From Bacteroidota bacterium (GTDB taxonomy: Bacteria; Bacteroidota; Bacteroidia; B-17B0; Aurantibacillaceae), in contig JAQZBQ010000018.1 in the NCBI GenBank assembly GCA_029237825.1, positions 18,944 through 82,943 on the forward strand: DNA of 64,000 nucleotides, written 5' to 3'. Each line of letters opens with the position of its first letter. Positions within the stretch are counted from its first letter, which is position 1. Both the position numbers and the translations under genes were made by a program. Shown one piece after another: positions 17,126 through 25,854 of this stretch. The notes beneath the pieces were generated by a model, which had not been told where the DNA came from, did no database searches, and saw only the letters and a list, made by a program, of their open reading frames with translations.

Positions 17126-19756
17126 CTATTGCGAGCCAAATCTGAAGCCAAGAGCCGGCCTCGATTCCGATTCTTCGATAACAAGATGCTTTACATCATC
17201 AAACGTGAGGTGAATTAAATCTTCAGCACTACGGTCAGTACTGGCAATAGACGCCATTCTCAAATTTTGTTTCATCACACACTCACTGATTGTTTGCCGG
17301 ACAGTTCGGGCATTCCCGAAAAATTTATCCTTTTTATTGATCAATGAAGTAAAATAGGCATTGAGATGGTCTACCGCTTCCTGCGTCGCAGTTAGGCCTT
17401 CTTTCTTAAGCAGCTGATGAGCAATTGTTAAGAGTTGATCTACGTTATAATCCTGAAACGAATACGTTTTATCAAATCGTGATTTTAAACCCGGATTCAT
17501 TTCTACAAAACGGTGCATATTTTCAGGATACCCGGCAACGATAACGCCAAACTGTCCGCGCTTATCTTCCATTTGTTTTAGGATTACCTCAATGGCTTCT
17601 TTGCCGAAACCATTTTGTCCGTCTTCCGATAAAGCATAGGCTTCATCAATAAACAATACACCGCCCATTGCGGCATCCACTTTCTCCTTCGTTTTAAGAG
17701 CAGTTTGCCCAATGTATCCTGCAATTAACCCTTCCCTGTCTACTTCCACAACATGACCGCGTTCCAATAATCCCAACGACTTATATATCTTAGCAATGAT
17801 ACGCGCCAGCGTTGTTTTTCCTGTTCCTGGATTACCGGTAAACACGGAGTGCAGGGAAAATTTATTCACCACATCTTTTCCTGTCTCATTATAGAAACGA
17901 ATCAATTTTACCAGTTCATTTACGTCCTGTTTGATATTTTCCATACCAACCAATTCATTCAATTCAGCAAGCGCCAGGTTTAATTCTTTTTCATTTACGG
18001 AAAGCTTCAATTTCTTCTTCTCTGTGGCCATGAAAACATTCTTCATATCTGCCAACGTAATAGTGGAAAGGTCTTCTTTGGTTAGGGCATCCATATTTTC
18101 AGATTTCATCAGACGTAAACCCATGTCCTGTTTAGCCTCCTCAATTACAGCGTTCACAAAACGGGCATTCCCAAAACTATTGTCTCGCTTACGATAAGCT
18201 TCTGTGAGTTGTTCCTGTAAATACACCTGCGCTTCCGGAGCAATGGTAAGTTGTTTTTGTTCGGCGCAGTAAGTAGCAATTTGAAATAACTCATCAGGCA
18301 TATAATCATCAAAATGAAAATAGTCTGAGAACCTTGACTTGAGACCAGGATTGCTGTCGATGAACGTATTCATTTCTTTAGGGTACCCTGCAACTATAAT
18401 GGCAAGATCACCTTTTCCGTCACTCATTTCCTTTAATAAAATCTCGATCACTTCTTTACCAAAATCTTTGCTGTCCTCTCCCGAACGTGCCAAAGAATAC
18501 GCTTCGTCAATAAAAAGTATTCCGCCCCGTGCTTCATCTATAGCTTTTTTCACTTTAGGTGCAGTTTGCCCTATGTATTCGCCAACTAATACTGAACGAT
18601 CAACCTCATATACATGCCCTTTACTTAAAAGACCCATTTTCTGATAAATCTTTCCTAATTTTTTTACGACGGTTGTTTTGCCGGTACCAGGATTACCGGT
18701 AAAAACTGAATGGAGCGACAAAACTGATCCATCATCAAATCCCTTTTCTTTTCTGAGTTTAGTAAAATTAAGGTAGGTAATATTCTCATGGATGCTTTTC
18801 TTAACGTTCTCCAGGCCAATCAACGCGTCCACTTCCTTTAAAAGCTCATCCAGTGTTTTTTCGGATGGGTCAATCGTATTACCAACAATTGGCGAAGAAG
18901 TTCCCGAATTGATGGCAATGGTTTGATCGATGCTACTGATTAATTGTAGTTCCCCTTCCTCTTCCACGTTTTTACATTCGAATGTAACTGCGCCAATTAA
19001 AACATCCATGAACACAATTTCCAAAGCGTATTTATCGTCTTTCCATGACCCGGGAATGGCGTTGCCCCAACCCAGATCCAGTGTATAGGAATAATCCTTT
19101 TTATTTGCATCAATGTAGCCGGTTTTCACCTGATGGGCTTTATGCTGTCCGGCATCATCTACGTAATTTAAAAACAATTCGTAATTAAAGGCGAGGTTGG
19201 TTTGCGCTTTGATTTTAATTTCAGCCCAAACGTATTGTGTTTGCTCTTTATTAAAACTTTTAAGGTATTTCCTCTGGCGCTGGTTCCATCCATCCACATC
19301 ACCATGATAAAGTTTAACATGTTCAATTGAAAAGTAAGGATTAGAATCTTTTGTCACTAGTCCAACATCCTCAACAAAAAATCGCTGTGATCCAACCACA
19401 ACGCCATCTATGATTGCCACCCATTGATAGGTGCCCTTTTTCCAGAAAGCACCGAGGTTTGGAGTTCCCCAACCATCACGCACATAAAAGATATTTTCTT
19501 CTTTGCTTACCTTCAGTTCCGAGTCTAATGTGCAAATGGTTAAATTGCCTGAAGGAAGTATTTCTTCACATTTTACAGATACTTTGGCAGTCCAGTCTTC
19601 TTCATCAAATAATTTATTGTAAAGTGCCAGTTCGAAACGTAGGTAAGTTGTTTCTGCCTTATCAAAAATTGTGCGGTAACGCTTGGTTGAATTCGCCATC
19701 CACTCATCCGAAGAATAAGCAGAAAGGCTTTTAAATTTATATCGTCTATCCATCAT
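17126..19756 (-). CDS. Tandem CbbX/SpoVK-type AAA+ ATPase with two N-terminal beta modules
   Basis: A protein of about 876 residues. The N-terminal 265 residues hold two similar beta-rich modules, each with a TxYxxxE-type strand, a WG turn and a GW/GxxxG closing part. Two AAA+ domains of the CbbX/CfxQ/SpoVK family follow. Domain 1 has Walker A GNPGTGKTTVVKK (near 353) and Walker B FIDEAY (near 414). Domain 2 has GNPGTGKTTLARI (near 640) and FIDEAY (near 700). Both have the pore-like loop GYIGQTA, and both keep their catalytic residues. Family members remodel protein complexes (rubisco activation, ESX secretion EccA). No rubisco or ESX gene is present. The start is set at the ATG at 19756, 4 bases after the galE stop; a GTG at 19801 would overlap galE. 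It is the last gene of the glycosyltransferase-galE operon. Confidence 0.85.
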   Translation of the reverse strand: MMDRRYKFKSLSAYSSDEWMANSTKRYRTIFDKAETTYLRFELALYNKLFDEEDWTAKVSVKCEEILPSGNLTICTLDSELKVSKEENIFYVRDGWGTPNLGAFWKKGTYQWVAIIDGVVVGSQRFFVEDVGLVTKDSNPYFSIEHVKLYHGDVDGWNQRQRKYLKSFNKEQTQYVWAEIKIKAQTNLAFNYELFLNYVDDAGQHKAHQVKTGYIDANKKDYSYTLDLGWGNAIPGSWKDDKYALEIVFMDVLIGAVTFECKNVEEEGELQLISSIDQTIAINSGTSSPIVGNTIDPSEKTLDELLKEVDALIGLENVKKSIHENITYLNFTKLRKEKGFDDGSVLSLHSVFTGNPGTGKTTVVKKLGKIYQKMGLLSKGHVYEVDRSVLVGEYIGQTAPKVKKAIDEARGGILFIDEAYSLARSGEDSKDFGKEVIEILLKEMSDGKGDLAIIVAGYPKEMNTFIDSNPGLKSRFSDYFHFDDYMPDELFQIATYCAEQKQLTIAPEAQVYLQEQLTEAYRKRDNSFGNARFVNAVIEEAKQDMGLRLMKSENMDALTKEDLSTITLADMKNVFMATEKKKLKLSVNEKELNLALAELNELVGMENIKQDVNELVKLIRFYNETGKDVVNKFSLHSVFTGNPGTGKTTLARIIAKIYKSLGLLERGHVVEVDREGLIAGYIGQTALKTKEKVDAAMGGVLFIDEAYALSEDGQNGFGKEAIEVILKQMEDKRGQFGVIVAGYPENMHRFVEMNPGLKSRFDKTYSFQDYNVDQLLTIAHQLLKKEGLTATQEAVDHLNAYFTSLINKKDKFFGNARTVRQTISECVMKQNLRMASIASTDRSAEDLIHLTFDDVKHLVIEESESRPALGFRFGSQ

Positions 19757-19760
19757 AGTA

Positions 19761-20801
19761 CTATTGTTCTTCTTTAAGATGCATCTGCCATTTCCAGGCA
19801 CTTAACATCATATCATCCAGGTTATATTTTGGCTCCCAGTTAAGTTCCCGTTTAACCAAATCGTTGTTTGCGTAAATGCTGATTACATCACCAGCCCTTC
19901 GAGGCCCAATTTTATAATTTAATTTTTGTTGTGCCACTTTCTCAAAAGATCGAATTGCTTCCAACACACTAACGCCTTCTCCTGTTCCTAAATTAAAAAT
20001 AGTGTTCTGAGCCTTTTGCTTATTTTCGATCAAGTAGTTTAAAGCTTTGACATGTGCGTCTGCAATATCGCTCACATGGATGTAATCGCGAATGCATGAA
20101 CCATCGCGTGTATTGTAGTCATCGCCAAAAACAGTGAGTTGTTGCAAAATGCCCGCAGCGGTTTGGGTAATATAAGGTACAAGATTGTCTGGCCGATTTC
20201 GCGGAAGCTCCCCGTTGAAACCCGTTGGGTGCGCTCCAACAGGATTAAAGTAACGCAATAGAACCGAGTTGAATCCGGAGGAAAACTTTGTATAATTTTC
20301 AACGATTTCTTCGCCCATCTGTTTAGTATGTGCATAAGGCGACTCCGCTTTAGAAAAAGGAGTTTGTTCTGTTACAGGCAAGGACTCTACATTTCCGTAA
20401 ACCGAACATGACGAAGAAAATATGAAATTAGAAATCTCGAGGGCTTTGGAAATTTTTAAAATATTTACAAGCGAGGCAATGTTATTGTGGTAATATAACA
20501 GTGGATCAGCCACAGATTGAGGAACGGATTTAAATGCAGCGAAGTGGATAATACCTATGGGATTTTTAACCTGCTCAATGGCGAGCTCCAACGCCTCGAG
20601 GTTACAGATGTCAACATTCAGATTTTTAACTTCCCTACCGGTGATAGCTTGTATCCGTTCAAAGGTTTTGGAAGTTGAATTTGAATAATTATCGATGGAA
20701 ACAATGTTGTAATCTGTTTGTTTCAGCAGTTCTATAATGGTATGAGAGCCGATATACCCTGCGCCGCCGGTAACGATAATAGTTGGGTTCTGGTTTGACA
20801 T
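19761..20801 (-). CDS. galE: UDP-glucose 4-epimerase GalE
   Basis: Interconverts UDP-glucose and UDP-galactose (or the N-acetyl forms) in the cytoplasm, supplying sugar donors. This is an extended short-chain dehydrogenase of 346 residues with the NAD motif GGAGYIGSHT (about 12-21), the Ser of FSSSCSVYG, and the catalytic YxxxK in SPYAHTKQ (Y near 156). It ends with the typical WEPKYNLDDMM. Four bases separate it from the upstream glycosyltransferase and four from the downstream AAA+ gene, so the three genes form one transcription unit. Confidence 0.93.
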   Translation of the reverse strand: MSNQNPTIIVTGGAGYIGSHTIIELLKQTDYNIVSIDNYSNSTSKTFERIQAITGREVKNLNVDICNLEALELAIEQVKNPIGIIHFAAFKSVPQSVADPLLYYHNNIASLVNILKISKALEISNFIFSSSCSVYGNVESLPVTEQTPFSKAESPYAHTKQMGEEIVENYTKFSSGFNSVLLRYFNPVGAHPTGFNGELPRNRPDNLVPYITQTAAGILQQLTVFGDDYNTRDGSCIRDYIHVSDIADAHVKALNYLIENKQKAQNTIFNLGTGEGVSVLEAIRSFEKVAQQKLNYKIGPRRAGDVISIYANNDLVKRELNWEPKYNLDDMMLSAWKWQMHLKEEQ

Positions 20802-20804
20802 AAA

Positions 20805-22037
20805 TTAATTAAATGAGTTATATATTTTTGAGTAACGATCAATTCCTTCATTCAGAGAGAAAAACTGATGCGCCGTGGATACCGTATTTTTTTGATACAA
20901 GTTAATATTTTCTACCAATTCATCGGCAACTATTCGATAATCGTTTTCATTAAAACCACGAACAAGGATTCCACATTGGGATTTTGTAACAATGTCATCA
21001 ACATCGCCAACCCCGGAATTTGTCACAACAGGAATTCCCATCGACAATAATTCGCCCATTTTTGTGGGTGAAGATGCCGATTTTGAGAAACTTGGTTTAA
21101 TAAAAAAAATAGAGGCTGAGGAAAGTGCAATATAACTCGGCATTTCATCCCTGGAAGCAGAAACCACCGTTATTTTTTCCAATGGAATTTCCTGCTTACT
21201 CGCAGCATCCAGTACCAGGTGGGGATCATCTTTAGTAATACACAGAAAGACAGCGTTAACTTTATTGGTTAGCACTTGAAAGAATTGAAGCATTTCATCG
21301 GCCATATACCAGGTACCTAAAGAACCGACATAACACAAAACGAATTTGCCGGATAACTGGGGCAAACTGTTTTTTAAATGATTTAATTTTCCTGAATCAA
21401 GGCTGGAGTTTGAAAAATGCTTTAGATCAGCACAGCAAGGTATGACGTGAATTTTGCTTACGGCAATTCCCAGTTGCCAGTCCAGTATAATATCTTTAGC
21501 TTTTTTGGTGAGTGAAACAATTGAATCGGCCTCGCGGAGCATTGCTTTTTCCTTGTTTTTAAAGTAGGCGTACAAGAGTGCCCCAATAGGATTAGATTTC
21601 TTCCATATACCACCCTCGATGCGTTCATCCGCCCAAAAGCCCCTCATGTCAAAGATAAAGCGGATTTTAAATTTTTGCTTAAAATGAAGTCCTATTAATC
21701 CGGGCAAATAACTTCTGCAATGAAGAATGGTTCGTTCGTTTTGGAAAGCAAGCATTTTTGATACCTGTTGTTTCAATGCACAAAAATTCCGGTATTGTGA
21801 AATAAAAGGTAAGCCAGCGTGGTAAAAAGAAAATGTCCAGGAGATACCGGCTTTTTTCAGAATAGATTCAACGACCGAATGGTTTATACTCCAATTGGTC
21901 CTTTTCTCGCAGCTCACGATACCGATTTTGTACCCCTTTTGCGACAAACCAATAAGGTAGGGTAGCACCTGTGATTGCCCAAGTGGATCAGTCATACCAT
22001 CAATGGAAACAAAGAGGAAGGTGGTGTTAGCGGCCAT
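20805..22037 (-). CDS. Glycosyltransferase, GT4-like fold
   Basis: 410 residues. The N-terminal GT-B domain starts with SIDGMTDPLGQSQVLPYL, a signature of polysaccharide-locus glycosyltransferases of the WsaF/GT4 group. The C-terminal donor domain has LCYVGSLGTWY (nucleotide-sugar loop) and the E-x7-E-like region KMGELLSMGIPVVTNSGVGD. It transfers a sugar to a lipid-linked or protein-linked glycan at the inner face of the cytoplasmic membrane; the exact sugar is unknown. It is the first gene of the operon with galE and the AAA+ ATPase. Only 32 bases separate its start from the divergent membrane-protein gene. Confidence 0.85.
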   Translation of the reverse strand: MAANTTFLFVSIDGMTDPLGQSQVLPYLIGLSQKGYKIGIVSCEKRTNWSINHSVVESILKKAGISWTFSFYHAGLPFISQYRNFCALKQQVSKMLAFQNERTILHCRSYLPGLIGLHFKQKFKIRFIFDMRGFWADERIEGGIWKKSNPIGALLYAYFKNKEKAMLREADSIVSLTKKAKDIILDWQLGIAVSKIHVIPCCADLKHFSNSSLDSGKLNHLKNSLPQLSGKFVLCYVGSLGTWYMADEMLQFFQVLTNKVNAVFLCITKDDPHLVLDAASKQEIPLEKITVVSASRDEMPSYIALSSASIFFIKPSFSKSASSPTKMGELLSMGIPVVTNSGVGDVDDIVTKSQCGILVRGFNENDYRIVADELVENINLYQKNTVSTAHQFFSLNEGIDRYSKIYNSFN

Positions 22038-22069
22038 AATTGAAGTAAAAATAGTATTTTTATAGTTCC

Positions 22070-23410
22070 ATGAATCCCCTTTTAAGCATTTTTGATCTGC
22101 TGCTAACCCCTGTATATATTTTAGGGGCGTATATGTATGCGTACTGGGTTACAAAACGAAATATCCGCCAAAAACCGGAGTATGCGTATTTTACAAAAGG
22201 TTTAATGGTACGGATTGGGGGCGCCATCGCCCTGGGGTTGGTGTATTTTTTTTATTATAGCGGTGGCGATACGACGAATTATTTTCAGACTTCATCAGCC
22301 TATTCCAAACTTTTTTTTAAGGATCAGGAAAGCTTTTGGATTGGCTGGTTAGGGAACGCAAAAGAACATTATTTTACTTTTGATGAAACAACGGGCTACC
22401 CCGTCTATGGAGCAAGGGATCACCATTCATTTTTTGTGGTGCGTTTATTAATTCCCATTGTTACCCTTGGTTTCCATTCCTATTTTGCAACTGCGGTATT
22501 GGTAGCATGTATAACTTATGGTGGTTTATGGAAATTATACCAAACCTTCTTGCAGGAGTTTCCCCATCTCAAAAAAGAATTTGCCATTGCATGTCTGTTC
22601 ATTCCATCCTGCGTGTTTTGGGGTTCCGGCCTGATGAAAGATTCATTTACTTTATCAGCTGTGGGATGGTTCACCTATGCGTTTTACCATTTTTTTATCA
22701 AAAAGAACCGAAACTTTGCATACAGTGCTTATTTACTTATTTCGGCCTTTATCATCCTTGCCATTAAGCCCTATATATTCTTTGCACTTCTTCCAGGTTC
22801 AATATTATGGCTAAGCAATAATCTGGTGAAAAAAATTAACCATGGTTTTGTGCGGTTGATAGCAACACCCATTATTTTAACGTTCGGTGCAATTGCCGCC
22901 TATTTTGCATTAGATCAAATGGGCGAAAACTTGGGGCAATATCAATTGGATAATGTATTAGACAAAGCTGTCGTAACTCAAAAAGACATGAAAGCAGAGT
23001 ATTACGGCGGAAAAACTTATGATATCGGAGAATTTGACGCTTCGATTGGCGGTGTCCTTTCTAAAGCCCCAATAGCTATTTTTTCTGGAATTTTTCGGCC
23101 GGGTTTATGGGATGTAAGGAATGCGGTTATGCTAATATCCTCCCTTGAGAATTCCTATTTGTTAGTCCTAACTATTTTTCTGCTCATTAAACTTAAATTC
23201 TTTGGTTTTTTTACTTTGATTCGGAAAAACCCAATGCTCTTATTTTGTATGCTCTTTTCAATATTCTTTGCATTTTCGGTTGGACTAACAGTAGCCAATT
23301 TTGGATCACTTGTGAGGCTTCGATTGCCGGAACTTCCATTTTTTGTTGCGGGAATTTTCATGCTCAAGCATCTCTACGAAAAACAAAGCGGGGCAAAGAT
23401 AAAATATTAG
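22070..23410 (+). CDS. Polytopic membrane protein, candidate glycan polymerase or transferase
   Basis: 446 residues with about ten hydrophobic segments, for example LLTPVYILGAYMYAYWVT, GGAIALGLVYFFYYSGGDT, AFIILAIKPYIFFALLPGSI and YLLVLTIFLLIKLKFFGFF. A conserved-looking soluble loop follows the second segment (GGDTTNYFQTSSAYSKLFF). Size, topology and position among glycan genes fit an O-antigen-polymerase-like or EpsG-like protein, but I see no diagnostic motif, so this is inference from context. Its end overlaps the convergent transglutaminase-like gene by 4 bases. Confidence 0.6.
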   Translation: MNPLLSIFDLLLTPVYILGAYMYAYWVTKRNIRQKPEYAYFTKGLMVRIGGAIALGLVYFFYYSGGDTTNYFQTSSAYSKLFFKDQESFWIGWLGNAKEHYFTFDETTGYPVYGARDHHSFFVVRLLIPIVTLGFHSYFATAVLVACITYGGLWKLYQTFLQEFPHLKKEFAIACLFIPSCVFWGSGLMKDSFTLSAVGWFTYAFYHFFIKKNRNFAYSAYLLISAFIILAIKPYIFFALLPGSILWLSNNLVKKINHGFVRLIATPIILTFGAIAAYFALDQMGENLGQYQLDNVLDKAVVTQKDMKAEYYGGKTYDIGEFDASIGGVLSKAPIAIFSGIFRPGLWDVRNAVMLISSLENSYLLVLTIFLLIKLKFFGFFTLIRKNPMLLFCMLFSIFFAFSVGLTVANFGSLVRLRLPELPFFVAGIFMLKHLYEKQSGAKIKY

Positions 23411-24222
23411 CGAAATTGCTTTTTTCTTTTAAAAACACAAAATAAAAATAGAGATAAAAAAGTGAAAGGTAAAGCGGATGTAAAAAACTTTGTCGCTTTA
23501 TGAAATAGCAACATATTTCTCGCCGGTAATTCATTAGCATTCCCGTATTCGACCTTCTCTAAGATTTTATCGAATACTGGTCGACTCAATTTACCTTCAT
23601 ATGCAAGGAATAATGAATCTTTATTCGATAAATAGTATTCCATACTTAAATGATGATTAACAACTTTATGCCAATGAGGTTCCTTTGTCACGTCGTGTAT
23701 ATGCCAATCATGATTATATTTGATCTCGCTTAAGAAATGTCCAGGACCTTCTTTATAGCCCAGCCCAACACTGCGGACACTAATTTGCTTGCGTCTTAAT
23801 ATCTCCATAAAAACGATAGTCTGTTGACTGCACAAACCATCAGGATGCTTTAAAATATCATTTGGACAAACTATTGCAGACATGTGTGACCAAAATATTT
23901 TCGCACATGCAACGGCAAGCCAATTTTCGGCAAATGAATATCGTGATAAACCATGATAAAATCTCTCTTTGGTAAATTTACTGGCTATGTAAACATACTG
24001 CGCAGTATCAAATGCTTGAAACCCAAAAGTGCTGTAAACACTATCAACGTAATTAACAGCTTTTTCCATTGAATTAATCCGCGATAATGAACGATCAAAT
24101 AATTCCGGCTTATTTTCTGGCTCCTTTTTTACTGAAAAAAAATAACCAAAAAAAGGTATAATACTAACAACCAAAAGAATCCCGAAGATATAATGACACT
24201 TTCCCTTGAAAAAATCAACCAC
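23407..24222 (-). CDS. Membrane-anchored transglutaminase-like protein
   Basis: 271 residues flanked by two transmembrane helices (IFGILLVVSIIPFFGYFF and FFTSALPFTFLSLFLFCVF). The middle part has the order of a transglutaminase/papain-like core: a cysteine in DGLCSQQTIVFMEILRR, a histidine in GPGHFLSEIKY and an aspartate in WHIHDVTKEP, each at the start of the expected secondary element. Such domains cleave or cross-link amide bonds, and some are inactive. It is the last gene of the glycan operon that begins near 32421. The start codon is GTG. The catalytic triad is inferred from spacing, not from an alignment. Confidence 0.6.
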   Translation of the reverse strand: MVDFFKGKCHYIFGILLVVSIIPFFGYFFSVKKEPENKPELFDRSLSRINSMEKAVNYVDSVYSTFGFQAFDTAQYVYIASKFTKERFYHGLSRYSFAENWLAVACAKIFWSHMSAIVCPNDILKHPDGLCSQQTIVFMEILRRKQISVRSVGLGYKEGPGHFLSEIKYNHDWHIHDVTKEPHWHKVVNHHLSMEYYLSNKDSLFLAYEGKLSRPVFDKILEKVEYGNANELPARNMLLFHKATKFFTSALPFTFLSLFLFCVFKRKKQFR

Positions 24223-24233
24223 CCGTTACAGTT

Positions 24234-25094
24234 TTAAATCCAACATTTCTTTATAAATCCAAACGGATTTTTAAAAAAACCCTTTATAGCAAATTTCAAA
24301 GATCTTATTTTACTCCCCGTTTTCCAGTAAGACGCAAATAATATAAAATCGCGTAAAAATAAGGTTTTATTTTGAATGGATTTCGGTATTAAGCCTGTTT
24401 TAACTAATTGCTGATAGTACATTTCATTATCTAATACAAGACTTTTTGTTAATTTATGAGACATGCTGTTTTGAGCAACTCTATAGTGTAATGGTATTGA
24501 GTGAGGGATGAATAATGAATTTCCAGCTTTTGCACATTGTAATAAAAAATACTTGTCTGCAGTACTGGATAGTTTTGTATTAAATAAGAGGTGATTTGAT
24601 CTTAAGAAATCGCTTTTAAACATATAATTGGATGGACACGTTACTATTTCTGGGGCATACAACAGTACTTCTTCTGCAGCATTTGCACCTGCTCCCCTAA
24701 AATACCCTACGATCAAGCCATTCTCATTAAACTTCTGAACTGTACCGAATACATAATCCAAATTAATTTCTGTGCTTAGGACTTTAAACCTTGATAACAA
24801 AAAACCACTGGGCATAATGTCATCAGCATCGAAAAAAACAACGTATAATCCTTTAACAAAAGAAAGCCCATTATTACGGGCCGTTGACACCCCCTGATTT
24901 TTTTGATAGACATATTTAATCCGATTATCTTCAAAAGAATAAATTATTTTTTTTGTATCATCTGTACTTCCATCATCCACGAAAATTATTTCATACACTA
25001 TCCCTCCCTGGGATAATATGGATTGCAACATTTCTCCAATATAATGCGATCCATTATAACATGGAATAATTATGCTAATTAAAGGTGCTGCCAT
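24234..25094 (-). CDS. Family 2 glycosyltransferase
   Basis: A GT-A-fold transferase of 286 residues. It begins ISIIIPCYNGSHYIGEMLQS, has the acidic IIFVDDGSTDDT near residue 40 and the metal-binding DxD region YVVFFDADDIMPSGF near 90, and then a variable C-terminal half without transmembrane helices. It would add one sugar to the growing glycan in the cytoplasm. It abuts the methyltransferase gene by one base and belongs to the A+T-rich operon. Confidence 0.88.
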   Translation of the reverse strand: MAAPLISIIIPCYNGSHYIGEMLQSILSQGGIVYEIIFVDDGSTDDTKKIIYSFEDNRIKYVYQKNQGVSTARNNGLSFVKGLYVVFFDADDIMPSGFLLSRFKVLSTEINLDYVFGTVQKFNENGLIVGYFRGAGANAAEEVLLYAPEIVTCPSNYMFKSDFLRSNHLLFNTKLSSTADKYFLLQCAKAGNSLFIPHSIPLHYRVAQNSMSHKLTKSLVLDNEMYYQQLVKTGLIPKSIQNKTLFLRDFILFASYWKTGSKIRSLKFAIKGFFKNPFGFIKKCWI

Positions 25095-25847
25095 TCAGGG
25101 TTTACAAATAGCGAAAAAAGTTTTACACGCTTTAATTTCATTTATATCTTCTGTAAATGAATAATCGCAAGATAAGGGGTACATGGGTTCACCTATAATC
25201 ATTTTCATGATTCTATCCTGAAAGACAATAGGTAATTTTCGAATGCCCTTAGTATATAGCAATCTTTCTATAATCCGGCCAATTTTATACTTTACTTGTG
25301 GTTTGTTACTATACCTGGAATATTTTTGACCTAATAATTTTACATCGGAAAATGTATTATTCAATATAGCGAGTACTTCCTCGTACTTCCATTCCTGAGT
25401 ATGATAAGGATTAATAATGACACCGTGAGGGCTATTAACAAGAAAATTAGGCGTTGACAAAATAACTAACCCTTCTTTTTTTACTACACGCTTAAACTCA
25501 TTTAGCATTTTTTGATAATCAGTCGTATGTTCTATTGTTTCGAAAGAAATAACAGCATCAAAAAAAATGTCAGGATATGGTAAAGCTGTGCCATCCATTT
25601 GCTCAAAAGATAACTGAGAATGTTTAAATTTATTCTTACAATCACTTATTGTTTCTTCTGATAGATCACCGCCAAAAACAGTATTTCCTGCTTGAACAAG
25701 GAAATTAGAGCCAAAGCCACTTCCGCAAGCAATGTCTAAAACTTTTAACTTTTTACCTGAAAACAAACGCACAGCTTCTTCATATCTGTGCAAATGTTCA
25801 CCCCACCAGGGAGTATTTGTATTATCTAATTGCCTTTCGGAAGACAT
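25095..25847 (-). CDS. SAM-dependent methyltransferase (class I)
   Basis: 250 residues with motif I VLDIACGSGFGSNFLVQAG (about 35-53), the acidic GDLSEETI, and the post-motif region FFDAVISFETIEHTTDYQKM, followed by LVILSTPNF. This is a small-molecule or glycan methyltransferase of the UbiE/Methyltransf_11 type. Given its neighbours it probably methylates a sugar of the surface glycan; the acceptor is not identifiable. It lies 7 bases downstream of the GT4 gene. Confidence 0.82.
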   Translation of the reverse strand: MSSERQLDNTNTPWWGEHLHRYEEAVRLFSGKKLKVLDIACGSGFGSNFLVQAGNTVFGGDLSEETISDCKNKFKHSQLSFEQMDGTALPYPDIFFDAVISFETIEHTTDYQKMLNEFKRVVKKEGLVILSTPNFLVNSPHGVIINPYHTQEWKYEEVLAILNNTFSDVKLLGQKYSRYSNKPQVKYKIGRIIERLLYTKGIRKLPIVFQDRIMKMIIGEPMYPLSCDYSFTEDINEIKACKTFFAICKP

Positions 25848-25854
25848 AGTAAAA

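Noticed and set aside
19757..19801. N-terminal extension of the AAA+ ATPase
   Set aside because: It begins with GTG inside galE; the ATG 4 bases after the galE stop is better.
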